This document shows, in pieces, positions 19,332-26,760 of a DNA stretch of 46,056 nt. The notes under the pieces are model-generated. The model was not told the origin of the DNA and ran no database searches. It saw only the letters and a program-made list of their open reading frames with translations. The DNA is from Prevotella sp. (GTDB taxonomy: Bacteria > Bacteroidota > Bacteroidia > Bacteroidales > Bacteroidaceae). The position numbers and the translations under genes are program-made. Within the stretch, counting starts at the first letter, position 1. The number at the start of each line of letters is the position of its first letter. Location: the NCBI GenBank assembly GCA_017476785.1, contig JAFUZD010000119.1:1-46056 (forward strand). The letters run 5' to 3'.

Positions 19332-20030
19332 TTATTCATAGTCATCAATGACGGAATTGGTGAAATCCATCATTGGCTTGGCGGCACGGAAGACGCGTTC
19401 CATCTGGTCGAGCCAGTCGGGACGGGCGTAGAAGTCGTCGGGCACGCGATGCCAGCAGCAATAGTCCTTCTGACGCAGATAGTGGATGTGGGCATAGTCA
19501 CGGGGAAAGCCTGCGGGGGCTGTCTTCAACCGTTCCAGTCCGAATCCCTGCGGCGACTCCCACGTGGCGTCGGCCGGTGCCCCGAAATATTGCCGGAACG
19601 CTTTGTTCTCCACACAGCGCAGCCATTCTTCCTCATTGGCCATTATCTCGTTGCGGCACGAGGTCAGGATATGGGTGGGCAGCCAGTAGTTGCCAGCAGC
19701 CAGCATACTGCCCTCGGGCTCCAGATGGATGTAGTAGCCACCGTGGAGGGCTTTCTTGCCGTGAGCGGCAATGTAGGCACCGAAGTGGTTCTTGTAGGGC
19801 GACTTGTCGGCAGAGAAACGCGTGTCGCGATAGAAGCGGTAGGTGGCGTCCTTCACGGTGATGTGAGCTATGGACGCATCGAACGTTGCAATGCGGGCAA
19901 TGGCATCGGCCACCCCCTGCTCAAACTCGGCCTTTGCCTCAAGATAGCGGTCTTTGTGCTCGTTGAACCACACGCGGTTATTGTTGGCGCTGACGTCGCG
20001 CAAGAATTGGAATATCAGTTCAGTATTCAT
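19332..20030 (-). CDS. DUF2461 family protein
   Basis: 232 residues from ATG at 20030 (MNTELIFQFLRDVSANNNRVWFNEHKDRYLEAKAEFE). The motifs LRDVSANNNRVWFNEHKDRY, YRFYRDTRFSADKSPYKNHFGAYI and GGYYIHLEPEGSMLAAGNYWL are typical of DUF2461 (TIGR02453), a widespread cytosolic family of unknown function. An upstream in-frame TTG at 20054 falls within the -7 box and is not the start. Single gene with its own promoter and terminator. Confidence 0.9.
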   Translation of the reverse strand: MNTELIFQFLRDVSANNNRVWFNEHKDRYLEAKAEFEQGVADAIARIATFDASIAHITVKDATYRFYRDTRFSADKSPYKNHFGAYIAAHGKKALHGGYYIHLEPEGSMLAAGNYWLPTHILTSCRNEIMANEEEWLRCVENKAFRQYFGAPADATWESPQGFGLERLKTAPAGFPRDYAHIHYLRQKDYCCWHRVPDDFYARPDWLDQMERVFRAAKPMMDFTNSVIDDYE

Positions 20031-20051
20031 CGCTTTGTTGTTATGTGAGCA

Positions 20052-20059
20052 CAAAGATA
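20052..20059 (-). promoter_or_regulatory. -7 element for DUF2461 gene
   Basis: TATCTTTG on minus, 22 nt before the ATG at 20030. The region where the -33 element would sit is occupied by the heptanucleotide repeat at 20067-20094. Confidence 0.65.
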
Positions 20060-20066
20060 GAAAATA

Positions 20067-20094
20067 ATTAAGAATTAAGAATTAACAATTAAGA
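20067..20094. repeat. AT-rich tandem repeat, 7-bp unit x4
   Basis: Four units of ATTAAGA (the third is ATTAACA) directly behind the DUF2461 -7 box. Two other repeats of the same period occur at 29895-29922 and 42387-42407. Confidence 0.85.
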
Positions 20095-20331
20095 ATTATT
20101 TCGTAAATTTGGATAAAATCGCAAACCTTTTGTACATAAAGGCAGTTTGGGGAATTAGGGGAAATCGGGATTACGGATAAAAGACCTTTCTAATTTCCTC
20201 ATTCTGCTGTGACTTGCGTATCAAAGAACACATAGTCAAGCAAAGGTCCTAAAAAATGTCAAAACCCCTATTTGTGAGTTAAATAACACAAAATCTTGTA
20301 CGTTTTTAAGCCCCACTTTCGTATATATTAT
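20095..20331. other. Intergenic region before nuclease-like unit
   Basis: AT-rich stretch with no gene. It starts with ATTATTTCGTAAATTTG (20095-20111), 15 of 17 identical to a sequence at 21858-21874 just before nth, and containing a possible plus-strand -7 element (TAAATTTG). A weak TACGTTTT lies at 20299-20306, but I see no confident promoter for the following unit. Confidence 0.5.
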
Positions 20332-20553
20332 ATGCAAGACAATAAAAATGTACTGACAACAGCACGGCAGATGGTCATTGACGAACTTTTTGCCGAGATA
20401 TTAGAGGCTCCACAAGTTTATGATATAGAGACTGTAAGTAAAGAACTGCCGAAAGTTGCAGAAATCATTGCGGAGGAAATGCAATTGATGTATGGAGTAG
20501 CTATCTCTGAAGACGACATTACAGATTATCTGAAAACGATACCCAAAGACTAA
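20332..20553 (+). CDS. 73-residue protein of unknown function, first gene of nuclease-like unit
   Basis: From ATG at 20332: MQDNKNVLTTARQMVIDELFAEILEA..., a small acidic, mostly helical protein ending ISEDDITDYLKTIPKD. No signal peptide or membrane segment. The gene ends 5 nt before the nuclease-like gene, so the two are made together; a partner, inhibitor or specificity subunit would all fit, but nothing in the sequence chooses between them. AT-richer than the flanking genes, as is the rest of the unit, which suggests acquisition from elsewhere. I do not recognise the family. Confidence 0.75.
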   Translation: MQDNKNVLTTARQMVIDELFAEILEAPQVYDIETVSKELPKVAEIIAEEMQLMYGVAISEDDITDYLKTIPKD

Positions 20554-20558
20554 AGCAA

Positions 20559-21431
20559 ATGAGGCATTTAACAGATAGTTTCTTTGATGAACTAAAGAAT
20601 GACGATGGACGATTTCACGAAATACTTGAAATTGTCAGGTGGGACGACACTTTAGACCTCGAGTTGAGAGGTGATTATTGCACGATTTACTACCGAGGCG
20701 GCAGACTGCTCTCCTTTACCGAAGACGGCAAACTTAGCGGAATTGACAGGAAATACCTCAAGCCAGACGAAGAGCCTATGGAGGCGAAACTATCTAATGT
20801 TAGCGCATATATGGCGTGGGCAAAACAGAAGATAGACTATTACGTCAGCCAAGAAAGGAATCATTTAGGCGAGAAAGAGATTCAGCAGTTGATTGTGCGT
20901 GAGAATAACTATTCGTCTAATGCACCCGATACGGATTTCTTCATCGTAGATATGGAATATCAAGATGGGAGCGACAAACGGTTTGACCTTGTAGCACTAC
21001 GATGGGACTCTACAAGTTCTGCACGACGGACAGGTAAAGTGAAACTCTATGTGATAGAAGTCAAGCAGGGATTTGGTGCCGTCAGAACCATTTCGGGGTC
21101 TGGTTTGAAAAAACATCTTGAAGACTTTAAGAGATTCAGCAAGGATACCAAGGACTTTAAGGAAGATATGATAAAGGTTTTCCAGCAGAAGTTTGACTTA
21201 GAGTTGCTGCGTGATGTAGATAACTTGAAAGAGAAGGTTAAACAACTGAAAGTAGAAGAGGATGTTGAGTTCGCCTGCATTATGGCGAACTATAAGCCTA
21301 CAAGCAAGGAGCTCCTCAACGAACTGGAAGAAATCAGCGATTGCCAGTTCTTTACTTCCTCATTGATGGGATATGGCCTATACAGCAAATTCTTAGTAGG
21401 TAAAGATACCGTTATCAAACTATTGAAGTAA
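20559..21431 (+). CDS. PD-(D/E)XK nuclease-like protein
   Basis: 290 residues, cytosolic. The middle carries the pattern of a PD-(D/E)XK nuclease core: an upstream Glu-containing helix (QQLIVRENNY, E115), then KRFDLVALRW with D143, a strand-turn, and LYVIEVKQG with E167-x-K169, followed by a helix (KKHLEDFKRF). The N-terminal ~110 residues (MRHLTDSFFDELKNDDGRFHEIL) and the lysine-rich helical C-terminus are unfamiliar. The fold call is from motif spacing only. Its TAA overlaps the ATG of the next, broken gene (TAATG), and it starts 5 nt after the 73-aa gene. Composition is AT-richer than neighbours. A DNA-targeting or defence role is an inference. Confidence 0.75.
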   Translation: MRHLTDSFFDELKNDDGRFHEILEIVRWDDTLDLELRGDYCTIYYRGGRLLSFTEDGKLSGIDRKYLKPDEEPMEAKLSNVSAYMAWAKQKIDYYVSQERNHLGEKEIQQLIVRENNYSSNAPDTDFFIVDMEYQDGSDKRFDLVALRWDSTSSARRTGKVKLYVIEVKQGFGAVRTISGSGLKKHLEDFKRFSKDTKDFKEDMIKVFQQKFDLELLRDVDNLKEKVKQLKVEEDVEFACIMANYKPTSKELLNELEEISDCQFFTSSLMGYGLYSKFLVGKDTVIKLLK

Positions 21432-21816
21432 TGAAAATCAAGATACACAGACCAACCCAAATCGGAGGATGCATCACTGAAATAGCGACAGCAACAAGCC
21501 ACATCATCATTGACATTGGCCATAATCTGCCAAGTGCAGGAGACGAGCAGGACAACTTCGACAATGCAGATATTATCAGATGTCTGACTAAGTGTAGAAT
21601 TTGTTCACCCAACGCGAAATCATACATACCAGCGGGCACGCCGACAAACAAACCCTCGCTATGGTATGTAACACATTTGCACCGCGATTAGCCATTATCC
21701 CTATTCACAGGGAACTTACATCAGACTTCGCGTCTTTGCCATTGAAAGATGAACTGAAAGACAGAATCGTTACGGCAAACAAATCTGTGTATAACATTCA
21801 AATGGAATTTGATTAG
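21431..21816 (+). pseudogene. Remnant of metallo-beta-lactamase-fold hydrolase gene
   Basis: The first ~45 codons in frame with ATG 21431 (MKIKIHRPTQIGGCITEIATATSHIIIDIG) match the N-terminus of a family of ~350-residue MBL-fold (RNase J-like) proteins. The reading then ends in unrelated residues, while another frame from ~21610 gives REIIHTSGHADKQTLAMVCNTF and LAIIPIHRE, the C-terminal His motifs of the same family. The middle, including the HxHxDH metal motif, is absent. So the gene has a large internal deletion with a frame change. Its ATG overlaps the stop of the nuclease-like gene, indicating that it was once the third gene of the unit. Confidence 0.8.
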
Positions 21817-21866
21817 ATTTAAAGCAATAAGTATAGAAAATGCTTTTCTAATTCAGCATTATTTCG

Positions 21867-21874
21867 TATTTTTG
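21867..21874 (+). promoter_or_regulatory. -7 element for nth
   Basis: TATTTTTG, 20 nt before the nth ATG, within the extended context ATTATTTCGTA seen also at 20095 and, in part, before valS. Confidence 0.55.
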
Positions 21875-21893
21875 TGCCCACATAATACAAACG

Positions 21894-22562
21894 ATGAAAC
21901 GAGAAGAGAGATACAAAGCGGTACTGGCGTACTTCCGCGAACAGATGCCGGAGGTACAGACGGAGCTGGAGTTTGGCAGCGTGTTCCAGTTGCTGGTAGC
22001 TGTGGTGCTCAGCGCACAGTGTACGGACAAGCGCATCAATCAGGTGACGCCCGAGCTGTTCCGCCACTACCCTGATGCCCATACAATGGCTGAAGCCGAA
22101 CCGGAGGACGTGCTGGAGTATATCAGCAGCGTGTCGTACCCCAACGCGAAAGCCAAGCATCTGGTGGAACTGGCGCGCAAGCTGGACAGTCTGTATGGCG
22201 GCGAGGTACCACAGGATATGAACGCGTTGCTCGATTTGCCGGGCGTGGGGCGCAAGACGGCCAATGTGATTCAGTCGGTAGCCTTCGGCAAGTCGGCGAT
22301 GGCCGTGGATACGCACGTCTTCCGCGTCAGCCACCGGCTGGGACTAGTTGGAAAGAAAGACGACACCCCCTATAAGGTGGAGCAGATGCTGACAAAAAAA
22401 ATACCCGCGGAAGATATTCCACGGGCACATCACTGGCTGCTCTTACACGGCCGTTATGTCTGCACTTCGCGCCGTCCGCACTGCGAGCGGTGCGATTTAG
22501 CTACCGTTTGTCCTTCTGCGAGCCTCGCATCTGCTGGCGGTGGAAACGGTTCTCGGCCATAA
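21894..22562 (+). CDS. nth: Endonuclease III (DNA glycosylase/AP lyase)
   Basis: Removes oxidised pyrimidines in base-excision repair. 222 residues: helix-hairpin-helix LPGVGRKTANV with catalytic K121, D139 in AVDTHVFRV, and a [4Fe-4S] cluster from C190, C197, C200 and C206 (C-x6-C-x2-C-x5-C). All key residues are present. The last ~16 residues after the cluster (SASLASAGGGNGSRP) are translated from DNA that is also the 3' end of the opposite-strand gene; the coding overlap is 62 nt, and this tail is unlikely to matter for activity. Confidence 0.97.
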   Translation: MKREERYKAVLAYFREQMPEVQTELEFGSVFQLLVAVVLSAQCTDKRINQVTPELFRHYPDAHTMAEAEPEDVLEYISSVSYPNAKAKHLVELARKLDSLYGGEVPQDMNALLDLPGVGRKTANVIQSVAFGKSAMAVDTHVFRVSHRLGLVGKKDDTPYKVEQMLTKKIPAEDIPRAHHWLLLHGRYVCTSRRPHCERCDLATVCPSASLASAGGGNGSRP

Positions 22563-22926
22563 TCACATCGTATACTTTCTTGGCTGGCAATACACTGAAG
22601 AACTTGTTGTGATAGGTCTGTTCTATCTTGCGCAGCTCAATATTCCACTTGTCGCACTGACGCACGGCGTTGGCACAGGCTTTCTCATCGGCAGGATGCG
22701 ACTTGCACAGGCGGCGCATCTGGTCGTAGATGACGCGCTGCTTGCTGTGCATCTCTTTGAGCAACGGGAAGAACTTGGCCGACTCGGACGGCGTAAGGCT
22801 GGCCTCGCGCGTGATGAACGCTTCCATTTCGGCCTCAAAACGCTCGGGCGAGAACTTCCGTTTCTCCTGTGCGCTGACGGTCAGTACCATCAGCAGGCTG
22901 AGTAATATGACTACGTATCGTTTCAT
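22501..22926 (-). CDS. CpxP/Spy-like periplasmic protein
   Basis: 141 residues with signal peptide MKRYVVILLSLLMVLTVSAQ. The mature protein is helical and basic, with FEAEMEAFITREASLTPSESAKFFPLLKEMHSKQRVI resembling the LTPxE..KFxPLxxEM segment of CpxP/Spy-like Bacteroidetes proteins that follow sigma/anti-sigma genes. Likely an envelope-stress sensor or chaperone; that is inference from context and helical pattern. Last gene of the sigma operon, 33 nt after the anti-sigma-like gene, overlapping nth tail to tail. Confidence 0.75.
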   Translation of the reverse strand: MKRYVVILLSLLMVLTVSAQEKRKFSPERFEAEMEAFITREASLTPSESAKFFPLLKEMHSKQRVIYDQMRRLCKSHPADEKACANAVRQCDKWNIELRKIEQTYHNKFFSVLPAKKVYDVIMAENRFHRQQMRGSQKDKR

Positions 22927-22959
22927 TCCTTATTCTTTTCTATCAATGATGGGGTTCTT

Positions 22960-23307
22960 TCAATTGTCTGCCAGACAGGCATAGATGTCTGTATTGTCGA
23001 GCATTGCATAGTCGGCATAGTCATCCATATAGGTATCCTGCACGGCAACGGCCTGCGCTTCGGCAGCCGACGGGATGCGGGCAAAGCGGACGGCCACGCT
23101 GCTGATGACAAAGACCAGCAGGCAGGCGGCGGCATAGAGCAACGGCCGCATACGGGTCAGTATGGTACGCCGAGACGGAATGACGGGCACGGGCTGCTGC
23201 TCCAACTGCTCAAGCAACTGGGCTTCGAGGTGCTCGAAATAGCCCTCGGGAACGGTGAATGGCCGCTCGGTTCCTGCTTTCGTTCTGATGAACTGTTCTT
23301 CGCTCAT
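22960..23307 (-). CDS. Putative anti-sigma factor, membrane protein
   Basis: 115 residues with one membrane helix (about 54-74, RPLLYAAACLLVFVISSVAV). The N-terminal cytosolic part contains PFTVPEGYFEHLEAQLLEQL, a motif usual in short Bacteroidetes proteins encoded next to ECF sigma factors. The acidic C-terminus would be periplasmic. It lies 52 nt after the ECF sigma gene, which supports an anti-sigma role; no zinc-binding ZAS motif is seen. Confidence 0.72.
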   Translation of the reverse strand: MSEEQFIRTKAGTERPFTVPEGYFEHLEAQLLEQLEQQPVPVIPSRRTILTRMRPLLYAAACLLVFVISSVAVRFARIPSAAEAQAVAVQDTYMDDYADYAMLDNTDIYACLADN

Positions 23308-23359
23308 TGTTGTTTCGTTTGTTTTTTCTGTTTTTATGACGTGATAATGGTGAAAAAGT

Positions 23360-23908
23360 TTAATCGCGCTGACGGAAAAACTCTGCTATTTTCTTTACCG
23401 CAATATGATAGGAGGCCTTTAATGCGCCCTCTGACGTTTGGAGGATGCGGCTCATCTCGCTGTATTTCATATCGTCGAAGTAGCGCAGATTGAACACCGT
23501 ACGCTGCACGTCGGGCAGGCGGGCTATGGCCTCCTGCAACAGAGCAGCCGCCTCGTCGCCGTCGAAATAGCGGTCGGCAATCAGCGTGGCGGCAATCGCT
23601 CCGTCGGCATCGTCGGCACTGATCTTGGCAATATTCTTCTGTCTCCGCACAAAATCGAGGCTCTCATTGATAGCTATGCGATAGAGCCACGTGGAGAGTT
23701 TGGAATCGCGGCGGAAGGAGTCGAGGCTGCTCCACGCCTTCAGCATCACATTCTGCATTACGTCGTTGGCATCTTCGTGAGACAGCACAATGCGGCGCAC
23801 CTGCCAGTACAAAGGCTCGCTGTACTGACGCACCACCTGCTCAAAGCCCTTACGTCGGGTCTGCGGATTGTCAAGCAGGGAGATGATATGCTTCTCGTCG
23901 GCATTCAT
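23360..23908 (-). CDS. ECF-type RNA polymerase sigma factor
   Basis: 182 residues. Region 2 reads EDANDVMQNVMLKAWSSL, DSKLSTWLYRIAINESLDFVRR and region 4 reads LPDVQRTVFNLRYFDDMKYSEM, SEGALKASYHIAVKKIAEF, both typical of sigma-E/ECF factors. Directs transcription of a stress or envelope regulon. It begins 14 nt after the L,D-transpeptidase gene and is followed by anti-sigma-like and CpxP-like genes, so the whole forms one operon. The linker between regions 2 and 4 is Asp/Ala-rich. Confidence 0.93.
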   Translation of the reverse strand: MNADEKHIISLLDNPQTRRKGFEQVVRQYSEPLYWQVRRIVLSHEDANDVMQNVMLKAWSSLDSFRRDSKLSTWLYRIAINESLDFVRRQKNIAKISADDADGAIAATLIADRYFDGDEAAALLQEAIARLPDVQRTVFNLRYFDDMKYSEMSRILQTSEGALKASYHIAVKKIAEFFRQRD

Positions 23909-23922
23909 AGTCGGGAAGAAAT

Positions 23923-25512
23923 TTAACGCATATAGGGCTGCAGATGCTGATAGACCACTCCGTCGAAGCCGTAGACATCGGGATAGTATTGCAGCTGGTC
24001 GTGCAGGTCGGGATAAATCGTGAAGTATATAATATATAAAGGTACGCGAGGAGACACATTGTGCGAGTGAATCAGCTTGCGGTCGTCCTCGTTGGGATGC
24101 GAGTGCACGAAGTCAATACCCTGCTGCGTCTCCGGCTGCATCCCCATCGAGATGCGCAAGCGGTCGAGCAGCCACGCATCTGGCGAATTAAGCAGGAAGC
24201 GCGCCAAATCGAAGGGGCGCTCCACACGCACACAACCGTGGGAGACACCACGATTATCGCGCGAAAAGAAAGCACGGGTCGACGTATCGTGCAGGAAGAC
24301 GGAGAAATTATTGGCAAAACGGAAGACGATGCGCCCCAGCGAGTTGCCTGCCCCACCCTCTTGTGCCACACGATAGTCGCCACTCAGCAGCATCGAACGC
24401 GAGGTGGCCTCGGGACTGACGTGCTCGCCTGTTTGGCGATTGTAGATGAAATAGCGATGACGGCTGAAATAAGAGGGATCGCCAGCGTGGTGAGCCACGT
24501 CGGTCTCGACGATACTCATCGGAATAATCCAGTTGGGATTGACATCCATCCGCTCTATCTCACTGACCAACTGTGGGGTCTTGGTCTTCGTCGTGCCGCA
24601 TCCCACCCGCATTTCCATCTTCTCGCCGGGACCGATGGCATAGAGATGAAAGGCCGGAATATTGACTATGACGCGCTTGCCGTTCTTAGGCATCGCCTTC
24701 TGATAGCGCCAGCGACACCGCTCCATATTTACTAAAATCCGCTTACGGGCATCGTCATTTTCTGCTTTCGGCAGTTCGCGCTGCAACCGATAGAATAACG
24801 AGTCGACCGGCCGGCTGTCGGCCAATGCTTCTGCCACGCTGTCATTGGCCACCTGTCGCAGCAAAGCGGTATAGAAGTGCGGATTAGGCCGTTCAAGTGC
24901 CACGTCGTAGAGTCTTCGAAAGGTCTTCGCGTTGCCCAGTGTGTCAGTCAGGTCGGCATCCACCCGGTTGAGGATATAGTTGGGATTGGTAAAACCAAAG
25001 CGCTGACCACTCACATAGCGCAGCCAAGCTCGGGTCAGCCGATACTCCAGTCGGCCCGCCACATTGCTGATGGTATTTGCTTCGTCATCGAAGTGCAGCG
25101 TGCGCATCCGCTCATAATCGGCTTCAATCTGCTCCACACCGAAGGCTCGCTCCGTCAGCCCCATCTCGCCCACTTGCCGCAACTGCTGCAGAAAGACATC
25201 GGCACGCTCATCAACCCCTAAACGCGAGACCCAGACCAACGGCCCTCCACTACGGTAGTATTGACGTATGAAGCCGTCGATGCTGACCGAGTCGCGGCCC
25301 GTCCCTGCCAATTCGCTGATAACAGTATGAATCTGGTGGGAGTCTAAAGCAAAAGCAGGCGTTCTCAAATCTGAAAACGCCTCCATTGATATTTGTTGAT
25401 GCTGATTGGCTATGGGGTCATTGCATCCTACTGACAGGAACAATGCAAGCAGCAGAATGATTAGCGAATAGCAACCTTTCTGACTACTTTGCCGATTTTC
25501 AAGATATAGCAA
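23923..25512 (-). CDS. L,D-transpeptidase (YcbB-like), lipoprotein
   Basis: 529 residues. The N-terminus has a hydrophobic stretch and lipobox LSVGC with Cys30, so it is probably a lipoprotein facing the periplasm. A scaffold region (~60-270) precedes the YkuD catalytic domain: VIVNIPAFHLYAIGPGEKMEMRVGCG, H408 (FSVFLHDT) and the active site GVSHGCVRV with H425 and Cys427. It forms 3-3 (or protein-linked) peptidoglycan crosslinks or processes stem peptides. The ATG at 25512 lies inside the preceding gene (52-nt overlap), and the signal sequence requires this start. The sigma factor follows 14 nt later. Confidence 0.92.
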   Translation of the reverse strand: MLYLENRQSSQKGCYSLIILLLALFLSVGCNDPIANQHQQISMEAFSDLRTPAFALDSHQIHTVISELAGTGRDSVSIDGFIRQYYRSGGPLVWVSRLGVDERADVFLQQLRQVGEMGLTERAFGVEQIEADYERMRTLHFDDEANTISNVAGRLEYRLTRAWLRYVSGQRFGFTNPNYILNRVDADLTDTLGNAKTFRRLYDVALERPNPHFYTALLRQVANDSVAEALADSRPVDSLFYRLQRELPKAENDDARKRILVNMERCRWRYQKAMPKNGKRVIVNIPAFHLYAIGPGEKMEMRVGCGTTKTKTPQLVSEIERMDVNPNWIIPMSIVETDVAHHAGDPSYFSRHRYFIYNRQTGEHVSPEATSRSMLLSGDYRVAQEGGAGNSLGRIVFRFANNFSVFLHDTSTRAFFSRDNRGVSHGCVRVERPFDLARFLLNSPDAWLLDRLRISMGMQPETQQGIDFVHSHPNEDDRKLIHSHNVSPRVPLYIIYFTIYPDLHDQLQYYPDVYGFDGVVYQHLQPYMR

Positions 25513-25781
25513 CCTTTTGGTACGTTTAGTTCAATACGCTGTGCCGGACTTTCTATTTTTACTGTCATCACGTGCTTTCCCGTGAGCGAAACCACTTCGA
25601 GCGTCTCGCCTGCTGCGCCAGTAACGCTCAGTATGGAGCCACTGACAATGACGTTCACCGCCCGGTCGTCTATCTGCTCCGTAGCTGGCCCTGCAGTCTC
25701 TTCTGCATATCCGCGCATAGGTGCGGCCAGTACAAGCGCCGTTGTCAATGTGATGATGAGTAGTCGTTTCGTCATACGCAA
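25461..25781 (-). CDS. Small exported protein with Por-tail-like domain
   Basis: 106 residues; signal peptide RLLIITLTTALVLAAPMRGYAEE (start at 25781 or the ATG at 25775). The mature part ends LEVVSLTGKHVMTVKIE, RIELNVPKGCYILKIGKVVRKVAIR, which closely follows the pattern of the type IX secretion C-terminal signal domain but with no cargo domain in front. It is the first gene of the transpeptidase-sigma operon and overlaps the transpeptidase gene by 52 nt. Role unknown. Confidence 0.75.
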   Translation of the reverse strand: MRMTKRLLIITLTTALVLAAPMRGYAEETAGPATEQIDDRAVNVIVSGSILSVTGAAGETLEVVSLTGKHVMTVKIESPAQRIELNVPKGCYILKIGKVVRKVAIR

Positions 25782-25797
25782 ATCGATATAATTTTTG

Positions 25798-25828
25798 CAA
25801 ATATAGGAAGATTATTTGGATGCGCCAA
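25798..25828 (-). promoter_or_regulatory. Promoter of envelope-stress operon
   Basis: On minus: TTG (25826-25828), 20 bp, TATATTTG (25798-25805). It lies directly after the rnz stop codon, giving a short leader of ~12-18 nt. Confidence 0.75.
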
Positions 25829-25851
25829 ATTTTTCGGTATGAAATTGCATT

Positions 25852-26757
25852 TCACGCCTGAAATACCGCCCCCTCATCGGCCAAAACCACATTTGGGAAC
25901 ACTTCCTTTGCCTCGTCGAGCAGCTGCCGTTCGTCATCGTAACGCGAAGAATAATGGCCTAATATCAGCTGCCCCACCCCAGCATCGCGAGCCACCCGAG
26001 CGGCTTCGCGGGCAGTAGAGTGATAGTATTTGGCGGCCATCTGGGCATTGTCGTCAGCGTAGGTACTCTCGTGATAAAGCGTCGTCACTCCCTCCAACCG
26101 CCGGTACAGCGATGGGATATAGCGCGTATCGCTGCAATAAGCATAGCTGCGAGGCGGCTCTCCCGGCTTGACCAGACGCCAGTTGGGCACTACCACCCCA
26201 TCTTCCGTCGTCCAGTCAGCTCCGGCTTTGATATTACCAATCTGGCTGACGGGAATGCGATAGAAGTCAATCATATCGCGACGGATATGGGGCAATGTCG
26301 GCTTCTCACGGAACAAGAAGCCACAGCACGGTATGCGATGCTCCAGCGGAAGCGTCTCCACCGTCAGGCCCTGATCCTCGTAGACAACCTTTTGCTGTGT
26401 AGTGTCAATCGCGTGGAAAGTGACTTCATAACCCAATCCGGCACAAAACAAGGCCAACTGCTGACGGAGCATATCGCCCAACTCGGCCGTTGCATAGATA
26501 TGAAGCGGTGCCGTGCGTCCCAACAGGCCGAAAGTGGAAATCATTCCGATAAGCCCGAAACAGTGATCGCCGTGTAGGTGAGAGATGAAGACCGTATTGA
26601 TTTTGGCAAAGCGCAGATGAGAGCGACGCAGATGCATCTGCGTGCCCTCACCGCAATCTATCATATACAGTCTGTCGCGCAACTCCACAACCTGCGCCGA
26701 GGCGTTATGCCTCAGCGTGGGCAACGCGCTGCCACACCCGAGGATATGAACTTTCAT
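25852..26757 (-). CDS. rnz: Ribonuclease Z (tRNA 3'-endonuclease)
   Basis: 301 residues. Metallo-beta-lactamase-fold tRNase Z that trims tRNA 3' ends. The metal motif is H60-x-H62-x-D64-H65 (FISHLHGDHCFGL), with further ligands in CSDTRY and ILGHYSSRY, and the flexible-arm region VVPNWRLVKPGEPPRSYAY. The tRNA genes in this window mostly lack encoded CCA, in keeping with the need for this enzyme. It starts 3 nt after the lipoprotein gene, in the mazG-lipoprotein-rnz operon. Confidence 0.96.
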   Translation of the reverse strand: MKVHILGCGSALPTLRHNASAQVVELRDRLYMIDCGEGTQMHLRRSHLRFAKINTVFISHLHGDHCFGLIGMISTFGLLGRTAPLHIYATAELGDMLRQQLALFCAGLGYEVTFHAIDTTQQKVVYEDQGLTVETLPLEHRIPCCGFLFREKPTLPHIRRDMIDFYRIPVSQIGNIKAGADWTTEDGVVVPNWRLVKPGEPPRSYAYCSDTRYIPSLYRRLEGVTTLYHESTYADDNAQMAAKYYHSTAREAARVARDAGVGQLILGHYSSRYDDERQLLDEAKEVFPNVVLADEGAVFQA

Positions 26758-26760
26758 CGG

